Shown in pieces: positions 58,523 through 64,000 of a DNA stretch of 64,000 bases. This DNA comes from RGIG3528 sp045629005. Lineage in GTDB: Bacteria > Bacillota > Clostridia > Lachnospirales > Lachnospiraceae. Under the pieces are notes generated by a model. It made no database searches, was not told where the DNA came from, and was given only the letters and a program-made list of their open reading frames with translations. A program made the position numbers and the translations under genes. How positions within the stretch are numbered: the first letter of the stretch is position 1; each line of letters starts with the position of its first letter. The stretch covers positions 10,612-74,611 of the forward strand of contig JAZQQJ010000087.1 of the NCBI GenBank assembly GCA_045629005.1, read 5' to 3'.

Positions 58523-59812
58523 TTACTTATTAGGAACAAGCTTTGTCTGACCGCCCATATAAGGCTGGAGAGCCTTCGGGATGTTTACTGTGCCATCTGC
58601 CTGGAGATTGTTCTCAAGGAACGCGATGAGCATACGAGGCGGAGCAACAACGGTGTTGTTAAGCGTATGAGGAAGATACTTCTCGCCGTCCTTGCCGGAT
58701 ACTCTCATGCGAAGTCTTCTTGCCTGTGCATCGCCAAGGTTTGAACATGAACCAACTTCGAAGTACTTCTTCTGACGAGGTGACCAAGCTTCAACATCAA
58801 GGCTCTTTACCTTAAGGTCTGCGAGGTCGCCGGAGCAGCACTCAAGTGTTCTTACAGGAATGTCAAGGCTTCTGAAGAGGTCTACTGTGTTCTGCCAGAG
58901 CTTTTCGAACCACATAGGGCTCTCTTCGGGCTTGCAGACAACAATCATTTCCTGCTTTTCGAACTGGTGGATACGATATACGCCACGCTCTTCTATGCCA
59001 TGTGCACCCTTTTCCTTACGGAAGCAGGGTGAATAGCTTGTAAGTGTCTGAGGAAGTGTATCCTCGGGGATAATCTGATCGATGAATTTACCAATCATGG
59101 AGTGCTCGGATGTACCAATGAGGTAAAGGTCCTCGCCTTCAATCTTGTACATCATGGCATCCATCTCAGCAAAGCTCATAACGCCTGTAACAACGTCCGC
59201 ACGAATCATAAAAGGAGGTACGCAGTACTTGAAACCACGACCGATCATGAAGTCTCTTGCATATGCAATGACTGCGGAATGAACTCTTGCGATGTCGCCC
59301 ATAAGGTAGTAGAAACCATTTCCTGCAACTCTTCTTGCGGAATCAAGGTCGATACCGTCGAAGCTTTCCATAATTTCTGTGTGATAAGGAATTTCGAAAT
59401 CAGGAACAACGGGCTCACCGAACTTCTCGATTTCAACGTTCTCGGAATCATCCTTACCGATGGGAACTGAAGGATCGATGATGTTAGGGATGGTCATCAT
59501 GATTGTTTTAATCTTTTCAGCGTACTCAGGCTCCTGCTTCTCGAGGTCTGCAAGTCTTGCAGCAAACTCAGCAACCTGCTTCTTGGCAGCTTCTGCTTCG
59601 TCCTTCTTGCCCTGTGCCATGAGTGCACCGATCTGCTTGCTGATTTTATTCTTCTGCTCGCGGAGTGAGTCAGCTTCCTGCTTCATCTCCCTGTTCTTTT
59701 TGTCGAGCTCGATTACTTCGTCCACAAGGGGAAGCTTAGAGTCCTGAAACTTGTTTCTGATGTTCTGCTTAACAATTTCAGGGTTCTCACGTAAAAACTT
59801 AATGTCTATCAT
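58523..59812 (-). CDS. serS: Seryl-tRNA synthetase
   Basis: The start was set at the ATG 59812 (MIDIKFLRENPEIV), 8 bp after GGAG. An in-frame TTG 12 bp upstream has no site. This 429-residue class II synthetase has a long N-terminal coiled-coil arm (about 30-105) that binds tRNA-Ser. Motif 2 is 'CFRKEKGAHGIEERGVYRIH', and the motif 3 region is 'NNTVVAPPRMLIAFLENNLQ'. It ends 'IPKALQPYMGGQTKLV'. Catalytic residues appear complete. No T-box precedes it, in contrast to tyrS. Confidence 0.96.
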   Translation of the reverse strand: MIDIKFLRENPEIVKQNIRNKFQDSKLPLVDEVIELDKKNREMKQEADSLREQKNKISKQIGALMAQGKKDEAEAAKKQVAEFAARLADLEKQEPEYAEKIKTIMMTIPNIIDPSVPIGKDDSENVEIEKFGEPVVPDFEIPYHTEIMESFDGIDLDSARRVAGNGFYYLMGDIARVHSAVIAYARDFMIGRGFKYCVPPFMIRADVVTGVMSFAEMDAMMYKIEGEDLYLIGTSEHSMIGKFIDQIIPEDTLPQTLTSYSPCFRKEKGAHGIEERGVYRIHQFEKQEMIVVCKPEESPMWFEKLWQNTVDLFRSLDIPVRTLECCSGDLADLKVKSLDVEAWSPRQKKYFEVGSCSNLGDAQARRLRMRVSGKDGEKYLPHTLNNTVVAPPRMLIAFLENNLQADGTVNIPKALQPYMGGQTKLVPNK

Positions 59813-59909
59813 ATATGGCTCCAATCCGCGGAAATCCGCTTAAAAAATAGTAAATTGAATTATAATCCAGTGGTTTTCTTTTTTCAAGACGGAGATGAAA
59901 AAATAAACA

Positions 59910-59933
59910 GGGAAATGTCATTCGACATCTCCC
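59910..59933 (-). terminator. Terminator after the CotH-type gene
   Basis: A 10-bp stem with one G-U pair on the minus-strand RNA (GGGAGATGTC / GACATTTCCC) has a GAAT loop, followed by TGTTTATTTTTTC. The wobble is only possible on the minus strand, which fixes the direction. Confidence 0.88.
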
Positions 59934-59949
59934 CGTATGATTACATTTA

Positions 59950-61605
59950 TTAGTATTCAACATCCACGCCAAGATTCTTCTTTAAGTAGTTCTTGGAGTA
60001 GTTTGCCCTCTGCTTTGCCCACGCTCCGATTTCCTTTGTAGCGTTGTCAAAGTTGTCTCTCCAAACCCAGATGTCGCCTTCTCCCTTTGCCTTAAGAATG
60101 GAAAGGTAGTTGTAGAACTCATCGACTTCTTCAAGTCTTTCGTCATTCATCTCGTTAAGAACCTTTTCGATGTTCTGCTTGGAAAGGGCACCCTTTGCAA
60201 GGCTCATTGTGAAATCTGCAAAGAACTGCTTGCAGTCATCTCTCTTCATAAGTGCTGTGAAAAGAGGTGCGTAGCGCTTGTTCTCTATTACTGTCTTGCC
60301 GTCCTCATCAAGAGTTGTGGGTGACATTACATCTTCAAGATTGTCGTAGTTTGCCATACATTCTTCATGACCGTAAAGACCCATTGTGTAGTCCATGTCG
60401 TGAAGAAGGAAGCGCCAACGTCCGTCGTAAACGGAGCCTGTTGCTTCATAAGCCTCGCCGTCAGCAGCATAGTAGCGGTAGCACTTGTAGTTGTTGTCCG
60501 GCCAGTCTTTGTTACAAAGGTAGATGTTATATGCAAAGAACTTGAGGTAGCTTTCAACATCCATAAACTTCTCAAGCTTTTCATAGTTTGCATCTATTGT
60601 GAGGTCCATTTTAATGAACTCATTATAGGCTTTATTATATTCGGTTGCAGCCTGAACAATGATTGCATCGTCATCGTCAGTCTTCTTTTCCTGCTCTCCG
60701 CCTTCGCAGATGGCAAATTCACCGTTCTTGCCCTCTTCTCCGAAGAGTTCCTTGAAGTACTTGTCGCAGTATGACTCATGAAGCCAATAGAGGCCTCTGT
60801 ACTCGCCGTTAAGGTAGTAAACTGCGGGAGCAACGCTCTCATAAACATCAAAGCCCGCATCTTTGGCAAGTGTCTGATTCAGCTCGTCACGAATCCATGC
60901 GAACTGGTAGTCATTACCGGAATTTCTGAGAACAAGCTTTTTATATTTTTTCATATCCTTTTCAGAACCGTCAAGCTTCTCTTTTCCAAAGAAATCATAC
61001 TTGAAGGTCTTCATTTCGGGCTCGTACTCTTCTCTTGCAAAAAGTTTGATTGACTTTAAGAAATTTTGTCTTGAGTATGCTCCGTAAAGTCTTAAGCCAC
61101 AATTCTGTGAAATGATAAGCTCACCTTCGGGATTCCATACATCAATATGAACAGGTCTCTCGCTCTCTCTGCCGCGGAGTTCGTAATTGGTGCCATAGAA
61201 AAGACCGTCAGGCTTAAGTGTCAAATCCTCAGGCTTACCTGTTATTGAGAAAACGTATGTTGTGAACTTTCTTGTAGTGGAAATACCGAGTTTAGCGTAG
61301 ATGGAATCAGGATCAAGTTCCGCCTGAGATGCGGTATCGCCTGTATTTGTATTATCATCACGCTTAATGATGTTTCCCTGCTCCGTCTGGGGTGTAGGTG
61401 TTGCCTGCTGAAGCCACCAGTTCATCGGGTTATCGTTATTTGTCTTTTGATTGTTATTTGCGGGTTCTTTGTCATCCTTCTGCTCAGGTGCCTGTGTAAC
61501 AGCCTCTGTAGGAGTTACTTCGCTTTGAGCCGGCTTATTTGTGCACCCTCCGATGAGAATGGCACAAGTGCATACAATTGTGTAAAAAAGAAATCTTTTT
61601 TTCAT
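59950..61605 (-). CDS. CotH-type kinase family lipoprotein
   Basis: This 551-residue protein has a signal peptide with lipobox (IGGC, Cys near residue 21) and a Thr/Gln/Asn-rich linker to about residue 100. The CotH domain shows 'NCGLRLYGAYSRQNFLKSIK' (near residue 175), 'LVLRNSGNDYQFAWIRDELN' and 'VYYLNGEYRGLYWLHESYCD' (near 265). 'YNIYLCNKDWPDNNYKCYRY' and 'WRFLLHDMDYTMGLYGHEEC' with the likely metal-binding Asp pair lie near 390. Bacillus CotH phosphorylates spore-coat proteins. Here the protein is predicted to be surface-anchored, so targets would be exported or extracellular. A structured leader lies upstream at 61680-61806. Confidence 0.9.
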   Translation of the reverse strand: MKKRFLFYTIVCTCAILIGGCTNKPAQSEVTPTEAVTQAPEQKDDKEPANNNQKTNNDNPMNWWLQQATPTPQTEQGNIIKRDDNTNTGDTASQAELDPDSIYAKLGISTTRKFTTYVFSITGKPEDLTLKPDGLFYGTNYELRGRESERPVHIDVWNPEGELIISQNCGLRLYGAYSRQNFLKSIKLFAREEYEPEMKTFKYDFFGKEKLDGSEKDMKKYKKLVLRNSGNDYQFAWIRDELNQTLAKDAGFDVYESVAPAVYYLNGEYRGLYWLHESYCDKYFKELFGEEGKNGEFAICEGGEQEKKTDDDDAIIVQAATEYNKAYNEFIKMDLTIDANYEKLEKFMDVESYLKFFAYNIYLCNKDWPDNNYKCYRYYAADGEAYEATGSVYDGRWRFLLHDMDYTMGLYGHEECMANYDNLEDVMSPTTLDEDGKTVIENKRYAPLFTALMKRDDCKQFFADFTMSLAKGALSKQNIEKVLNEMNDERLEEVDEFYNYLSILKAKGEGDIWVWRDNFDNATKEIGAWAKQRANYSKNYLKKNLGVDVEY

Positions 61606-61761
61606 TTTAACGCCTCACATTATCTTCCTGGTAAAAAGTAATTTCGTTTTACGAATTACGAAAGTTCAAAAATATATGACGGCAGGCTTACATATCGTAT
61701 GAGTCTCATCTATACACCTGCCAAGACAGGCTATATGAGTCAATTCGCTGTTAGCATAAAA

Positions 61762-61806
61762 AAACAGCCTGCCCGATAGTAATGCATTATCGCACACAAG
61801 CTGTTT
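61762..61806 (-). terminator. Terminator after the PHP phosphatase gene
   Basis: On the minus strand an outer AAACAGC/GCTGTTT stem with an inner GCGATA/TATCG part is followed by TTTTTTT. The remainder of 61606-61888 holds a GGCAGG/CCTGCC pair and an ATGAG-A-CTCAT palindrome, but no gene. Confidence 0.75.
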
Positions 61807-61888
61807 CTTGTCATCATCTATTTTGCTATTCTTTTGCCAAATTTTGCTTACAACTTTTTCATGAATAAACAGATATTTTCACAATCCG

Positions 61889-62755
61889 TTACATCTTTAA
61901 GCACAAATCAGAAAGTCCGTTTCCGACCCTGGAAGCAATATGCGCATCGGAGCCGTAGGTGTGTAATTCACCACCGAATTTATGGTATGCATCGAGTATT
62001 TCCTTAGTCGGATGAATATGGGCATACGTTTTCACAATGCCACCGGTATTTATTTCGAGAGCCACTTTTCTTTTGATAATTGTCTTTAAAATATCATCGA
62101 TTGTATGGCTGTGCTTTTCGTACATGCTGTCCGCAAATTCATTAATCAGCTCGATGTCGTTTTTCATATCTTCCATAGTGGGAAGATAACGTGCGATGTA
62201 ATCAATGTGGGCAAGCGAGTCAAAGCTTTCATACTCATGAACCGATTCCTGCATTTCATAGAAATACTCATCAATGTAGTCATCATAGTCGCATGTCCAG
62301 TTCTCGGAAAAGCACGGGTCCTTGTCATCAACAAGATGAATAGAACCAAGGCAGAAGTCAAACTTGTAATGCTTTCGAAGATACTCATACTCCTTCACAA
62401 GGTCAGGTCTGCCGGGACGAAGTCCGAATTCCGCTCCGATTTTTATATCGAGCTTTCCTTCATACTTCTTTCTGAGTGCCGTAAGTTCACTGAAGTATCC
62501 TTCGGGGTTAAAAGCAAAAATAGGGAGTGCTTCACCTTCCGAAAGACGATTCAGCTTGCGTTTCAGCACCTGTCCTTCCGGCCCCATCTCGTCTTCAATT
62601 GGCTTACGCATACTTTCAGGCCAGTCAAGGTCCATATGGTCAGTGAAACATATTGATGAAATGCCCTTATCAATGGCAGCTTTCACAATATTTTCCGGGA
62701 TTTCACTGCTGTCGGATGAATAGTATGAATGAATGTGATAGTCGGTAATCTTCAA
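61889..62755 (-). CDS. PHP-domain phosphatase, histidinol-phosphatase (HisK) type
   Basis: This 288-residue PHP protein has all four motifs: 'DYHIHSYYSSDSSEIPENIV' (metal His), 'ICFTDHMDLDWPESM', 'KIGAEFGLRPGRPDLV' with 'FCLGSIHLVDDKDPCF', and 'LHTYGSDAHIASRVGNGLSD'. Firmicutes use PHP-type HisK for dephosphorylation of histidinol phosphate, and hisH/hisF are elsewhere in this window (about 16 kb away). Other PHP phosphoesterases look alike, so the substrate is inferred. It is a single-gene unit with a terminator. Confidence 0.88.
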   Translation of the reverse strand: MKITDYHIHSYYSSDSSEIPENIVKAAIDKGISSICFTDHMDLDWPESMRKPIEDEMGPEGQVLKRKLNRLSEGEALPIFAFNPEGYFSELTALRKKYEGKLDIKIGAEFGLRPGRPDLVKEYEYLRKHYKFDFCLGSIHLVDDKDPCFSENWTCDYDDYIDEYFYEMQESVHEYESFDSLAHIDYIARYLPTMEDMKNDIELINEFADSMYEKHSHTIDDILKTIIKRKVALEINTGGIVKTYAHIHPTKEILDAYHKFGGELHTYGSDAHIASRVGNGLSDLCLKM

Positions 62756-62780
62756 GCTTGTCTCCTGTTATGATCTGAAT

Positions 62781-62895
62781 TGTGTTCGTATTCCGCTAAA
62801 TTTTGTTGTTTAGAACACTACGTGGAAGCGGTGGCTTTGTGTTCATATTCCGCCAAATTCCTGTTGTTTGGAACACTATTGGGAAGCGGTGGCTT
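62781..62895. repeat. Two tandem 57-58 bp repeats
   Basis: Units 62781-62837 and 62838-62895 are about 85% alike. Each starts TGTGTTCRTATTCCGC and ends GGAAGCGGTGGCTT. Inside each unit GTGTTC and GAACAC form an inverted repeat about 25 bp apart. The array lies between the GGDEF-RHH gene stop and the PHP gene start. Confidence 0.85.
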
Positions 62896-62920
62896 CATAG
62901 CTGTTATACATTATTATCGG

Positions 62921-63568
62921 CTATGCCCTGTACTTTTTTAACAGCATGTCGAGAGCTTCTCTAAGGAGAATTGCTTCACCAACGCCTTCGCGCTTTGAAA
63001 GCTTTGTAAGGCTCTGGAGCTGTGCCTGTGTATAGTGAGACGTCTTTGGAACCATCTTCTCTTCTCTTGCAAGACCGACTTTGTCACGTCCGTTAACCTT
63101 AACGCGGAACATAGCCCCTTCGGCCTTTCTTACAAGTTCAGCAACCCTGTTTGCATCGTCAAAAGCTTCAGCGATGCCGATGCTTATAGTAAGCTTAGTG
63201 CCATCGGGCTCATTAATCTTCAGGTTATTCTTAATTTCATTCATGAGAAGGAATACGTCTTCCTTTGTAGCCTCTGTATGGAAAAGGAACGCAAACTGGT
63301 CTCCGCCCACTCTGTACGCCTCCGCACCATTTTCCTTAGCGCATTTTTTAATGTATTCGCCAACGCCTATAAGAATCTTGTCCCCTGCTTCCATGCCAAA
63401 GTCTTTATTGATGTGGTCGAAATGATCTACATCAGCAAGTGCAATTATAATAGGGTTTCCGCTCTCTGCGTCTTCAGCTTCCATAAGTGCTGTGAGATCG
63501 TTTTCAAAGCAATCACCAAGCTTCATCTTTAATGCTTCATTTACTGCGTTGTTTTCTTTCTTAGCCAT
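62921..63568 (-). CDS. Degenerate GGDEF domain fused to a ribbon-helix-helix DNA-binding domain
   Basis: This 215-residue protein has a compact GGDEF-like domain at about residues 36-165. 'IIALADVDHFDHINKDFGME' is the metal/phosphate region. 'AYRVGGDQFAFLF' carries GGDQF instead of GGDEF, and no RxxD inhibitory site precedes it. A 40-residue C-terminal part (174-213) reads 'KTSHYTQAQLQSLTKL', then 'GVGEAILLREALDMLLKKY', the ribbon-helix-helix (CopG/Arc) pattern. The Gln replacement suggests weak or no cyclase activity and a nucleotide- or partner-sensing role. AGGAGG precedes the ATG. The promoter contains several palindromic GATATTA-type sites, so autoregulation is likely. Confidence 0.85.
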   Translation of the reverse strand: MAKKENNAVNEALKMKLGDCFENDLTALMEAEDAESGNPIIIALADVDHFDHINKDFGMEAGDKILIGVGEYIKKCAKENGAEAYRVGGDQFAFLFHTEATKEDVFLLMNEIKNNLKINEPDGTKLTISIGIAEAFDDANRVAELVRKAEGAMFRVKVNGRDKVGLAREEKMVPKTSHYTQAQLQSLTKLSKREGVGEAILLREALDMLLKKYRA

Positions 63569-63621
63569 AATGTTACCTCCTGATTATCTTTTCAATAGGA
63601 TTATTCACAAGTTATTTCCGA

Positions 63622-63646
63622 GATATTACCCGCGACGTAATATCTT
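63622..63646. promoter_or_regulatory. Operator-like palindrome downstream of the GGDEF-RHH promoter
   Basis: AGATATTAC and GTAATATCT form perfect 9-bp arms with a 7-bp centre, placed just after the -10 box where a bound repressor would block transcription. Confidence 0.6.
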
Positions 63647-63654
63647 CATGTGCA

Positions 63655-63684
63655 TATTACCACACAAACTAATATCTTGTCAAT
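63655..63684 (-). promoter_or_regulatory. Sigma-A promoter of the GGDEF-RHH gene
   Basis: The -35 TTGACA (63679-63684) is perfect, the spacer is 18 bp, and the -10 TAATAT (63655-63660) is preceded by TGG. It is flanked by palindromes on both sides. Confidence 0.75.
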
Positions 63685-63704
63685 ATTATTTCTGAAATAA
63701 TATC
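63684..63704. promoter_or_regulatory. Operator-like palindrome upstream of the GGDEF-RHH promoter
   Basis: ATATTATTTC and GAAATAATAT form perfect 10-bp arms around a single T. It touches the -35 box. Further half-sites of the GATATTA type occur near 63670-63677 and 63655-63660. Confidence 0.6.
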
Positions 63705-63743
63705 TCGGCTGTATTATTTCGAGTTGGCTCTTTGTTGTACGAC

Positions 63744-63844
63744 ATGGCTTGTTATCCCCGCATGGATCGCTCCCCCGTATAGTTCGTTATCCTGCATGGC
63801 TTGTTATCCTGCAAGGCTTATTATCATGCACGGCTTGTTGGCGG
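63744..63844. repeat. Array of 17-bp imperfect repeats (ATGGCTTGTTATCCTGC type)
   Basis: Units at 63744, 63796, 63813 and 63830 share RYGGCTTRTTATC. The last three are directly adjacent. A related CATGGCTTGTTG occurs at 54429-54440, after the TraX-type gene. No gene is visible here. Confidence 0.65.
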
Positions 63845-64000
63845 AGGTTTTGACGAGCTAAATTTGAAAAAGAAAGAAAAAGCTAGTCATGCTTCTCTTT
63901 GCAGTGGAGGTTTTGACGAGCTAAATTTGAAAAAACAAGACAAAGCTCGTCAAGCTTCTCTTCGCAGCGGTGGTTTTGACGAGCTAAATTTGAAAAAGTA
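63843..64000. repeat. 63-bp tandem repeats running off the window
   Basis: Copies of GGTTTTGACGAGCTAAATTT begin at 63846, 63909 and 63972, exactly 63 bp apart. The second unit contains a perfect 10-bp inverted repeat (TTGACGAGCT / AGCTCGTCAA). On the plus strand the array is open in one frame, giving 21-residue units starting GGFDELNLKK, but no start codon of type ATG and no ribosome site precedes it. It could be a structured intergenic repeat or the start of a repetitive protein, and the window ends before this is decided. Confidence 0.8.

Noticed and set aside
63843..64000. CRISPR array
   Set aside because: The units are contiguous with no unique spacers and no cas gene is nearby, so it is a plain tandem repeat.

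Overview
The window looks like a chromosomal segment of a motile, anaerobic, low-to-mid GC Firmicute, most likely a member of the Lachnospiraceae (Clostridia). This rests on the HrcA/CIRCE-controlled hrcA-grpE-dnaK-dnaJ operon, a T-box in front of tyrS, the ireB-ruvX-DUF1292 block and its RNase J/MltG/TrmR/U32 neighbours (order close to the Bacillus yrz/yrr region), an NfnAB-type flavoprotein pair, a 1,416-residue 2-hydroxyacyl-CoA dehydratase activator-type protein, CheV, and many lipoproteins with Thr/Pro-rich linkers. Species is inference. Almost every gene lies on the minus strand, so the layout is best read from right to left. The plus-strand exceptions are the partial first gene, a small membrane protein, an HPr-like protein, a TrpR-related regulator and a TraX-type protein.

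Left part (1-16 kb): a DUF4130 gene cut by the window edge, an internally duplicated small protein, a GNAT acetyltransferase, and a heterodimeric ABC exporter whose leader carries a short peptide ORF running into a terminator hairpin. Next come a lipoprotein, an HD-like protein, an RlmI-type rRNA methyltransferase, GtrA and AI-2E-type membrane proteins, and a tRNA wobble-uridine block (U32 protein plus TrmR) beside a shortened MltG-like protein and RNase J.

Middle (16-31 kb): ruvX, ireB, mtaB, an HPr-like protein without the active-site histidine, thiI, a TPR-GGDEF signalling protein, a cysteine desulfurase overlapping rsmE, the heat-shock operon with two CIRCE operators, and nfnB/nfnA. A low-GC accessory island follows (31.6-33.3 kb): a SUKH-like immunity gene, a frameshifted C-terminal tip of an RHS toxin, and imperfect 51-52 bp tandem repeats.

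Right part (33-64 kb): a PcrA/UvrD helicase, a lipase-like DUF2974 protein, an HtrA-type protease, a FolC-chorismate mutase fusion, the large activator-type protein, ung, hisF/hisH, an acidic repeat membrane protein behind cheV, a lipoprotein, a two-component system, a TraX-type protein, tyrS with its T-box, a Nudix enzyme, a serpin lipoprotein, serS, a CotH-type lipoprotein, and a PHP phosphatase. At the far right is a degenerate GGDEF domain fused to a ribbon-helix-helix DNA-binding tail. Its own promoter is filled with palindromic GATATTA-type sites, and two tandem repeat arrays follow. The GGDEF-RHH protein with its operator array, the FolC-chorismate mutase fusion, the orphan toxin tip and the attenuated ABC exporter are the items most worth following up. 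No tRNA, rRNA, CRISPR array or intact insertion sequence was seen.
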